From: a virus
Length of the DNA: 64,000 nucleotides
Virus record (IMG/VR): IMGVR_UViG_3300025881_000008
Location: 1 to 64,000 of that record
Reading direction: 5' to 3' (one strand)
This document shows, piece by piece, positions 58,169 through 64,000 of the stretch. Positions within the stretch are counted from its first letter, which is position 1. Each line of letters begins with the position of its first letter. The notes under the pieces are model-generated. The model searched no databases, was not told the origin of the DNA, and saw nothing but the letters and a program-made list of their open reading frames with translations. The position numbers and the translations under genes were made by a program.

Positions 58169-59066
58169 TCAAAAAAGAATCTAGATCGTCATCAGATGAA
58201 ACGCTTGAAGTTGATTCTGTTTTTGCTGGAGCTTCCACTGGCTTTTCTGCTACCGCAGTTGCCGACTGTGTTGCTTTTTTAGGAGCACTCGATGTCATCT
58301 CAGCGATAGAGCTGCCTGGATTGATGTACATTCTCAATACGTCATTAACGAAAGATCTTGTATCTTCATCCCATGCTTGGTAATCATAACCCTTTAAGGA
58401 AGGAGCAGCTTCTAGCTCAGCCTTAATTGTTGTCATGGTCTCTTTGTTACGCTCTGCTGGTGCATCACCCATAATAATAGCTGATTTACTTGCTGAGAAT
58501 TTAGACTTGTCATAGTTGTTGTAGTCACCTTGGCGAGTAATGATTAACTCAAAGTTCTTACCTTCAAAAAGGTCAAATACTTGTGTTGGTTCACCAAAGT
58601 CTGGTTTCAATTCTGCATCAATCTTCTCTTTGATCTTATAACCAAATTTAAATACTTTGTAAGTACCTTCTAGATCTGGGTTCTGTGGATCTTTAATGAT
58701 CTTGATTAGTGCATAATATTGCTGACGTCTTTTCAATTTCTCTGAAGACTTGCGGTCAACAGCTGAATCTGATTTACGTAGCTTCCAAAATACATCTGCA
58801 ATAGGACATTTCTCACCAACAGTAGATGGACTATCAACTAGTTTACCATCACCGCTTGAGTTAGTTAGCCAGTGTACGTATTTTTGGATTAGGGAATTGC
58901 GAGGGTTTTCTGGATTAGGAACAAAACGAATTAATGCTTTGTAAGTTCCGTCTTTACCGTCGTCTGCGGTTGGTTTGTAGATCTCGTTAGTAGAACTACT
59001 TGCTTGTACTTGGTGGGTTTCTACGTCTTCCACACCTAAGTTAAAAATGTCAAATGAATCACTCAT
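58152..59066 (-). CDS. 32: Single-stranded DNA-binding protein (gp32)
   Basis: 304 residues (T4 gp32: 301). Core features: Leu-Ile-Arg-Phe-Val-Pro-Asn-Pro, Tyr-Val-His-Trp-Leu-Thr, Tyr-Tyr-Ala-Leu-Ile-Lys-Ile-Ile-Lys-Asp-Pro (OB fold), Gln-Val-Phe-Asp-Leu-Phe-Glu-Gly-Lys-Asn-Phe-Glu. The acidic end (Ser-Ser-Asp-Asp-Asp-Leu-Asp-Ser-Phe-Leu) recruits gp41, gp43, UvsY and others. The T4 zinc set (one His and three Cys) is reduced to His65-like and one Cys (Glu-Lys-Cys-Pro), so zinc is probably not bound. Coupled to gene 61 downstream. It coats and protects ssDNA during replication. Confidence 0.92.
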   Translation of the reverse strand: MSDSFDIFNLGVEDVETHQVQASSSTNEIYKPTADDGKDGTYKALIRFVPNPENPRNSLIQKYVHWLTNSSGDGKLVDSPSTVGEKCPIADVFWKLRKSDSAVDRKSSEKLKRRQQYYALIKIIKDPQNPDLEGTYKVFKFGYKIKEKIDAELKPDFGEPTQVFDLFEGKNFELIITRQGDYNNYDKSKFSASKSAIIMGDAPAERNKETMTTIKAELEAAPSLKGYDYQAWDEDTRSFVNDVLRMYINPGSSIAEMTSSAPKKATQSATAVAEKPVEAPAKTESTSSVSSDDDLDSFLNDLDI

Positions 59067-59145
59067 ACCTTTTAGTTGTTTAAATTTTTAAATTGTTTAC
59101 CTTGAAATTACTTTCAGTTCTTATAATCGCGTACTAAAAAAAGTT

Positions 59146-59322
59146 TCAACTATTAGTCAATGTTAAAATACTATTACCGTTCTCTTTCCATCTACCGTCC
59201 TCGAGCTTAAGCAGCCCTGCTTTGTGGAGTAGTTCTTCACGCTCAGTTGTTGTGATCCTATTTTCTCGCACCATCGTTATGAGGGCTTTATTGAGATGGA
59301 TGAGTTCAGTTGTAGCTAACAT
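59146..59322 (-). CDS. Small 58-residue protein
   Basis: ATG at 59322, stop TGA at 59148. Begins Met-Leu-Ala-Thr-Thr-Glu-Leu-Ile-His-Leu-Asn, with Arg-Ile-Thr-Thr-Thr-Glu-Arg-Glu-Glu-Leu-Leu, and a Gly-Arg-Trp near the end. Looks helix-turn-helix-like: helix, Thr-Thr-x-Glu-Arg-Glu-Glu turn, helix, short wing. Not recognised. It has a GATATATA motif 36 bases upstream, so it is transcribed separately from gp32 behind it, or drives it. Confidence 0.6.
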   Translation of the reverse strand: MLATTELIHLNKALITMVRENRITTTEREELLHKAGLLKLEDGRWKENGNSILTLTNS

Positions 59323-59357
59323 TTTAAATAATTGTTACTGTTTATTAGTATACATAT

Positions 59358-59365
59358 TATATATC
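59358..59365 (-). promoter_or_regulatory. Late-promoter-like motif GATATATA
   Basis: GATATATAATATGTATAC on the coding strand, 36 bases before the small gene at 59322. Together with it the 150-base stretch 59323-59473 holds no coding sequence, only AT-rich DNA. Confidence 0.55.
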
Positions 59366-59473
59366 TGAATTGCTTTTTGTTTCATCTAGAGCTTATTTTT
59401 ATTTTTTTTTAAATAAATTGAAACAATTCTGAGCAACTAGCATATAATAAATGTTCTTTAAGTCAGAGACAGA

Positions 59474-60124
59474 TTAGGCTGGAGGGTTGGCCATAAAGGC
59501 AACTAGGAAATAAGCGTCGACTAGATCGTCTAACGGCTTTGGGATCTTCTTCCCGACTTCAAGGTCTTTCACAATTTTCCACAAAGGGCTTTTAGCTAAG
59601 ACCGGGTCTTCATTCACATTTCTTTGAAAAGCCTCAAACAACTGGAGCTTGTTCATGTTACCTTTACCAGCAAACTTCTTAATAGTAGTCGGGGCCACCG
59701 TCATGATGTCTTCGGGATTTAAGGTCTTTAAGAGTTTAAGTTTTAAGATTGCAGCGCCGGCTGCCATGTCAATCATATTATTAGTCCCACCGTTAGAACC
59801 ATATGAAGTGCCTTCGAATCCAATAGTAAACCCATCACCTTCAAAACTGTTTTGTAAGACCAGGTTTATTATGTCATCTGCCATTCTATCATAGCGCTTA
59901 ACCTTGAGGAGTTCAGCACTTGAAAACGTTTCGTTATTTGTAAAGTCAGGTTGATCAACTAAAGTGACATCACTTAATAATGATATCTCTTCTTGAAGCC
60001 TTTGTTCTGCCTTTGTACCTGTTTTTGGTTTTATATAACTAATGAAATGGTATTTCTTACCTTTATCATTATATAAGCAAATTCCTGGGGAATTAAGAGA
60101 AAAGTCTACTGCTAAAAAATTCAT
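59474..60124 (-). CDS. RuvC-like Holliday-junction resolvase candidate
   Basis: 216 residues. RNase H-fold pattern of phage RuvC-type nucleases: Ala-Val-Asp-Phe-Ser (first Asp, residue 7), Gly-Phe-Glu-Gly-Thr-Ser (second acid, about 98-103), Val-Ala-Pro-Thr-Thr-Ile-Lys-Lys-Phe, and Pro-Leu-Asp-Asp-Leu-Val-Asp-Ala-Tyr-Phe (paired Asp near 198). It would cut recombination junctions before packaging, doing the work of T4 endonuclease VII, which I do not see here. Upstream of the gp32 block. Confidence 0.75.
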   Translation of the reverse strand: MNFLAVDFSLNSPGICLYNDKGKKYHFISYIKPKTGTKAEQRLQEEISLLSDVTLVDQPDFTNNETFSSAELLKVKRYDRMADDIINLVLQNSFEGDGFTIGFEGTSYGSNGGTNNMIDMAAGAAILKLKLLKTLNPEDIMTVAPTTIKKFAGKGNMNKLQLFEAFQRNVNEDPVLAKSPLWKIVKDLEVGKKIPKPLDDLVDAYFLVAFMANPPA

Positions 60125-60493
60125 TTAGATTCTTTTACCAAGACTAGCACCTAGTGCAGCGCCAACAAGTCTTGAGGTTAATAAATCATAGAAAATACCT
60201 TTTTCAATACCTAATACTTTAGCAATCATCTTACCAACTGATTTACCTAAAGCGAAACCAGTAAGACCACCAATAATTGAACCAAAGAAACCTTCATTTG
60301 TAATTTCTTCATTAAGCCTTTCAATATCAAAGGTACCATCTTCATTTTTATATTCTAATGCGAATGATTCTAGGGCGGCATCAATCTTAGTCTCTAACTC
60401 AGGTGTCCATTCTTCTTGTAGACCCTCGTTAATAAGTTTGATATCCTGTTCTGTGACAGCATTTTCAACTAAGTATGTATTAAATGTTTTCAT
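60125..60493 (-). CDS. Glycine-zipper membrane protein with tag-like N-terminus
   Basis: 122 residues. Begins Met-Lys-Thr-Phe-Asn-Thr-Tyr-Leu-Val-Glu-Asn-Ala, tag-like. After an acidic region and Ile-Thr-Asn-Glu-Gly-Phe-Phe-Gly the C-terminal 50 residues carry Gly-Gly-Leu-Thr-Gly-Phe-Ala-Leu-Gly-Lys-Ser-Val-Gly and Gly-Ala-Ala-Leu-Gly-Ala-Ser-Leu-Gly, glycine-zipper helices that can form membrane pores. If cut after Thr-Asn-Glu by the protease, the free zipper segment would be released. A packaged membrane-active protein is one idea; function is unknown. The motif lies five bases before the ATG. Confidence 0.6.
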   Translation of the reverse strand: MKTFNTYLVENAVTEQDIKLINEGLQEEWTPELETKIDAALESFALEYKNEDGTFDIERLNEEITNEGFFGSIIGGLTGFALGKSVGKMIAKVLGIEKGIFYDLLTSRLVGAALGASLGKRI

Positions 60494-60497
60494 ATTT

Positions 60498-60505
60498 TAT
60501 ATATC
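60498..60505 (-). promoter_or_regulatory. GATATATA motif abutting a start codon
   Basis: CGATATATAAAATATG on the coding strand: five bases separate the motif from the ATG at 60493, the same spacing as at 22392. Confidence 0.5.
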
Positions 60506-60509
60506 GTTT

Positions 60510-61061
60510 TTATTCTACTTCTAATCTTAGATTTAATCTATTGTAAAAGAAGGTAACATCAAATGTATTAAATGACGCCACATTCTCTGCAAAATTCAAA
60601 TTGAGTTCATTAATAGAATTCATAATTGAATCTGTAAATTCCATATAAGCTACCGATGCGCCTTCAGAATCTAAGATTCTTAAAGTCAACGGTTCTATAT
60701 GTGTTTGTTTAGTTGTTCTTGCGTAATAATACAGTAATGTATCCATCATAATCCAATAATTAATAAAACCATCTAGTAACTGCATAGTCACCGTAAATTC
60801 TCTATTAATTACATTTTGAATCGGTAAAGCACCTCTGTGATATCTTTTAGTACCATCATTATCTTCTTGTGATAGTGGATCAAATGAAACACCTGGGATA
60901 TTAATACCTTGAATACTATAGTTAACAAAATCAATAGGTTCAGATAATAGTCCACCTGGTACTTTATTTAAATACTTCTTATACTTCTGTGCCACTTCCT
61001 CAGGAATAAATTTTCTGGGGAATTTAAAATCAAATGCATTATTTCTACTATTAAGAACCAT
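60510..61061 (-). CDS. Tail/baseplate tube-like protein
   Basis: 183 residues, length as gp19. Ile-Gln-Gly-Ile-Asn-Ile-Pro-Gly, then Arg-Glu-Phe-Thr-Val-Thr-Met-Gln-Leu-Leu-Asp-Gly-Phe-Ile-Asn-Tyr-Trp, Leu-Arg-Ile-Leu-Asp-Ser-Glu-Gly, and Phe-Asp-Val-Thr-Phe-Phe-Tyr near the end are tube-fold-like: paired strands around a helix. T4 baseplates contain tube-like proteins gp48 and gp54, and this could be such a tube initiator. It lies two bases after the 688-residue structural gene. T4 counterpart uncertain. Confidence 0.55.
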   Translation of the reverse strand: MVLNSRNNAFDFKFPRKFIPEEVAQKYKKYLNKVPGGLLSEPIDFVNYSIQGINIPGVSFDPLSQEDNDGTKRYHRGALPIQNVINREFTVTMQLLDGFINYWIMMDTLLYYYARTTKQTHIEPLTLRILDSEGASVAYMEFTDSIMNSINELNLNFAENVASFNTFDVTFFYNRLNLRLEVE

Positions 61062-61063
61062 AC

Positions 61064-63130
61064 TTAGTTAATATTAAATTTACCAGATAAAATCATTGTT
61101 TCATCCACTCCATTATTAACGCTAATATAAAATGTAGAATTCTTCATACCTCTAATAGTGTTTGCGTTAGCTTCACTAATTTTAAAAAGTACTTCACCTT
61201 CACCCATGTTTATATCTTTATTAGAAACGTGATTAAATTTTAATTTTTGTTTACCATCACCAAATGTCATAACTAAGTGTTCAGCATTTTCAAATGAAAC
61301 GAACTCAACGTCGTCCTCTTTTTTCTTAGCAATTACAAATTTATAGTAAGATGTAAATGGTGGAATATTAATAACTAGGTCGCCTTCTGATTTAAAAGAT
61401 GATGTGTCTACCTCAGTAATACTTTGAGTCATAATGTTTTCATTAGAGCTATCAAATTGAATTTTAGCACTTGAAGCAATAACGTTATGTCTTTCAACAA
61501 ATGCAGGTACATATTTTACAGTTCTAGGTAAATTGTCTGTGAATATTCCAGCTATAATTTTATTAGACGCTAATTGTGGTAGTACGTTATAAACCTCTGT
61601 CAACTGATTAGGAGAATCAATTTTAAGTTTACTTAATTTTTTACCATATTTGGCAGCTTGATTAACTGATAGACTAGCCCTCTTTACAATCTGTGTATTA
61701 TCGGTTTGATTCCATATTTTCATAGTTACATCAATAGAAAAGCTAGATGCTATATTACTATTAACAATAACTGGTCTAAAAACAATAGGAGTATTAAAGT
61801 CCTCGTATTGTGTGTATGTTGTTTGAAAAGTTTTAACTTCAGTAGTACCTATGTTTTCGAACACATCAACATCGAATAAAACTGTTATATCATCTGATGT
61901 TGAAGTAATTTGATTTAAAATATATGCTTCAAAATTACCAATAGAGTTATCTTTCTCTCCGTATATTTTAAAATAATCTCCATCTGCAGCATCCTCTATA
62001 ACAACCGTGAAATCTTGAAATTCATCTTCTCTTGAAATAGTAAATTTATTCTCTTCACCAGTAATAAAATAATCATAACCGTTTAGAGTTTCTAATCTAT
62101 CTATTAATTTAAAAGTAACATTATAATTTGAAGTTGGATCTAAGTCGCTTGAACCGATACTGCCATCACCATAAAAAAGGTCTTCGAATTCAGCATTCTG
62201 ATCTATTAAGGTTGGAACTTTAACTTCAATAAATTTACTATATAAAGTCTCACCTAAAATAAAAGGTTTAGGATTTGCATATTCATAATTACTAGTATTT
62301 AAATAAACCAACTGTGTTAGGTAATTACTTATACCACTATTTCTTTTAGCCCCGATTTGAAATAAGAAACCTTCATAACCCCTGGCAGCAAAACTATAAC
62401 CACTTCTCAGGTGTAGTCTAATACTATCATACTTAATATAATTAATATTAGCAGTTGCATTAGTTTGTGAATTTAAAAGGTCTGTTTCATTTCCACCGGC
62501 CCAATTAACATTGTTGTTGATATAATTAAACATATCATAATCGCCGGTTGAATCATAACCTATTAATGCATACTTTGTGCCTGTGTTATCTGACTGCACA
62601 GCATGATATCTACCGATAGTCTGGTTAATATCATTGCCTGTATTTTCATCAGGACTTGCAAACAGAGGATTGGCTCTAGTATCAACGATTACTTTACCAC
62701 CCTTCAGTCCTTCATATGTATATGAAACCGTACCATTTTGAGTTGGTGTAAATTGTCCGATTTGAGTTACGCTTGAATAAGAGTAAATTCCTAAAGATCC
62801 ACCGATGTTGAATAATTCGGGATTGGGCAAAGCACTTAGATTAAACTTATAAGTTTTACCATTTTGCAATAAGAGAGTTCTCGCTGCAAAATTTTCAACA
62901 GCTAAATAGCCACTTACCGAAGTTACATCAAAATTTACTACCGCGCTACCTAATTCATTAATTAAGTGTCGCTGTTGTGAAGCATCACCTTTAACTGTAT
63001 CTAAGAATTTAACCTCACTACCGTTGTCATCAACTTCTATTTGATACTTAGAAGGATTGCCTTGGTCGTGGTATATAAATTCAAGTAAGATGTCTGAATC
63101 TAAATAAAAATATCTTGATGATTGTGCCAT
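61064..63130 (-). CDS. Unrecognised 688-residue virion/baseplate protein
   Basis: Beta-rich, acidic, Thr/Ser/Asn-rich chain with several immunoglobulin-like stretches, for example Phe-Glu-Asn-Ala-Glu-His-Leu-Val-Met-Thr-Phe-Gly-Asp-Gly (about 615-628) and a C-terminus with Thr-Phe-Tyr-Ile-Ser-Val-Asn-Asn-Gly. No enzyme motifs or membrane segments. Together with the tube-like gene immediately downstream it suggests a baseplate, fibre-attachment or decoration protein. Family not recognised. Confidence 0.6.
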   Translation of the reverse strand: MAQSSRYFYLDSDILLEFIYHDQGNPSKYQIEVDDNGSEVKFLDTVKGDASQQRHLINELGSAVVNFDVTSVSGYLAVENFAARTLLLQNGKTYKFNLSALPNPELFNIGGSLGIYSYSSVTQIGQFTPTQNGTVSYTYEGLKGGKVIVDTRANPLFASPDENTGNDINQTIGRYHAVQSDNTGTKYALIGYDSTGDYDMFNYINNNVNWAGGNETDLLNSQTNATANINYIKYDSIRLHLRSGYSFAARGYEGFLFQIGAKRNSGISNYLTQLVYLNTSNYEYANPKPFILGETLYSKFIEVKVPTLIDQNAEFEDLFYGDGSIGSSDLDPTSNYNVTFKLIDRLETLNGYDYFITGEENKFTISREDEFQDFTVVIEDAADGDYFKIYGEKDNSIGNFEAYILNQITSTSDDITVLFDVDVFENIGTTEVKTFQTTYTQYEDFNTPIVFRPVIVNSNIASSFSIDVTMKIWNQTDNTQIVKRASLSVNQAAKYGKKLSKLKIDSPNQLTEVYNVLPQLASNKIIAGIFTDNLPRTVKYVPAFVERHNVIASSAKIQFDSSNENIMTQSITEVDTSSFKSEGDLVINIPPFTSYYKFVIAKKKEDDVEFVSFENAEHLVMTFGDGKQKLKFNHVSNKDINMGEGEVLFKISEANANTIRGMKNSTFYISVNNGVDETMILSGKFNIN

Positions 63131-63144
63131 TATTTATATTAATT

Positions 63145-63948
63145 TTAAAATCTTAACCATTTAGGAGAATAATATAATCCTAATCCGATTGATGGACCAG
63201 TACTTATTACTTGATTGTTGTTTAGATTGATTCCATAACCGATACCAATCCCTATTGCCCAACCACCTTTTTTGGTAGGCTTTTGATTAAGTCTAGTATT
63301 AATTAAATTAATATTTTCTATATTACTAAAAGTTAATCCTGGATATGATGTAGAAATTTTTAATTGATCTGCTCCGTTTATTCTTTCTATGGCTGCTAAT
63401 AGACTAATCGTATGTTCTATATCAAAAGAAGCATTTCCATAATTTAATCCAGTATCATGTCTTGTTATCAACATATTACCCATTAAATTTCTAGAATTAC
63501 CATTACCAAAATCATCGAACTTAGAAAATGTTAATTTAGTTGTCGTTGAATCCACTTCAGATGATGTTACGTTAGCCAATAAACTATCTTTGATATCTAT
63601 ATCAGCTGATAAAAGAGTATTAACTTTGTTTAAATCCTTATTTAAATTAAGAGCCTTTCTGTATTTTAAAACTAATTCATTTTGATCATCCTTTAAATCG
63701 TTAATATCAAATTCATAAGATCTTATTTTCGATATTAAATTACCATTTTCTGCTACCAATTGATTAACAGAATCCTTTGAAGCTAAATAATTATTTAAAT
63801 TTCTATCTGCTGTTTGTTGAACTACCTCTAAACCATGTTTAAGATTTTCAGTTTGATTACACTGTCTTAGAAACAATAAAACAAAAAGAGCACCCAATAC
63901 AAATGTAAGGGTGTTCCTATTGCTGATTATTTTTTTAATTATATTCAT
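63145..63948 (-). CDS. Envelope-spanning protein, spanin-like architecture
   Basis: 267 residues. N-terminal basic residues then one membrane helix (about 12-28, Thr-Leu-Thr-Phe-Val-Leu-Gly-Ala-Leu-Phe) ending at Arg-Gln-Cys. A long coiled coil (about 30-125) follows, then a beta-rich C-terminus with Gly-Trp-Ala-Ile-Gly-Ile-Gly-Ile-Gly-Tyr-Gly and a last residue Phe (Trp-Leu-Arg-Phe), which resembles outer-membrane barrel strands. This inner-membrane anchor, periplasmic coil and outer-membrane-like end would suit a spanin that disrupts the outer membrane at lysis. No lipobox is convincing. Function inferred from architecture only. Confidence 0.6.
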   Translation of the reverse strand: MNIIKKIISNRNTLTFVLGALFVLLFLRQCNQTENLKHGLEVVQQTADRNLNNYLASKDSVNQLVAENGNLISKIRSYEFDINDLKDDQNELVLKYRKALNLNKDLNKVNTLLSADIDIKDSLLANVTSSEVDSTTTKLTFSKFDDFGNGNSRNLMGNMLITRHDTGLNYGNASFDIEHTISLLAAIERINGADQLKISTSYPGLTFSNIENINLINTRLNQKPTKKGGWAIGIGIGYGINLNNNQVISTGPSIGLGLYYSPKWLRF

Positions 63949-63954
63949 TTTTAT

Positions 63955-64000
63955 TTATTCTTGAATTCCGTTAAAACCATCGTCTTTACCAAGTACGTCC
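63955..64000 (-). CDS. C-terminal end of a gene entering from the right edge (partial)
   Basis: An open frame enters from the edge and ends at the TAA at 63955-63957. The last residues are Asp-Val-Leu-Gly-Lys-Asp-Asp-Gly-Phe-Asn-Gly-Ile-Gln-Glu. Its stop is seven bases before the next gene, like the spacing elsewhere. The identity cannot be judged. Confidence 0.4.
   Translation of the reverse strand, partial: DVLGKDDGFNGIQE

Noticed and set aside
1-64000. tRNA genes, CRISPR arrays, insertion sequences, integrase or attachment sites
   Set aside because: Intergenic gaps are all short and contain no cloverleaf-like sequence, spaced repeats, transposase or integrase motifs.

Overview
The window is a 64-kb piece of a T4-like, contractile-tailed double-stranded DNA phage. 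It is AT-rich and densely coded, with nearly every gene on the minus strand. About 30 products are recognisable as T4-family proteins: terminase gp16/gp17, sheath gp18, tube gp19, portal gp20, protease gp21, major capsid gp23, head completion gp4, late sigma gp55, gp32, gp41, gp43, gp44, gp45, gp46, gp47, gp61, UvsW, UvsX, UvsY, RNase H and NrdA/NrdB. Start codons follow A-rich leaders rather than Shine-Dalgarno sequences. That leader style suggests a Bacteroidota host; this is inference. No tRNA, rRNA gene, insertion sequence or CRISPR array was seen, and no gene-free stretch exceeds 300 bases.

Layout, read right to left in the direction of transcription. 64.0-60.1 kb: baseplate/virion genes, an envelope-spanning protein and a glycine-zipper protein. 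60.1-54.9 kb: RuvC-like resolvase, gp32, gp61, UvsY, UvsW. 54.9-46.2 kb: a run of proteins that share an N-terminal tag resembling the T4 capsid-targeting sequence, including a nucleotidyltransferase of the NMN-adenylyltransferase type and a ligase-like nucleotidyltransferase. 46.2-41.1 kb: a tightly packed accessory operon (SGNH-like hydrolase, possible amino-acid:DNA transferase relative, LOG protein, PLP-fold enzyme, dUTPase-like protein), which may be a nucleotide- or DNA-modification system. 41.1-34.8 kb: DNA polymerase split into two genes, with nrdB, nrdA and the sliding clamp between the halves. 34.8-27.9 kb: UvsX, a 2OG-Fe(II) oxygenase, gp41, gp47, gp46. 27.9-16.6 kb: tail completion, gp55, gp4, portal, fused protease-scaffold, major capsid and a glycosyltransferase. 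16.5-13.1 kb: the only plus-strand gene, the clamp loader and RNase H. 13.1 kb to the left edge: neck, terminase, sheath, tube, baseplate/tail chaperones and a very large membrane-rich tape-measure-like protein that runs off the window.

Sixteen exact copies of GATATATA (coding strand) were found by eye, all 5-99 bases upstream of start codons, mostly of virion genes. This is a good candidate for the late promoter read by the encoded gp55. Other features worth attention: a 19-base match to the helix-69/I-CeuI-site region of 23S rRNA between nrdA and the clamp gene, the protease-scaffold fusion with a likely internal start, two further ORFs with internal tagged starts, a likely frameshift between the two tail-chaperone-like reading frames, and C-terminal Leu-Phe tails on several replication proteins that may bind the sliding clamp.
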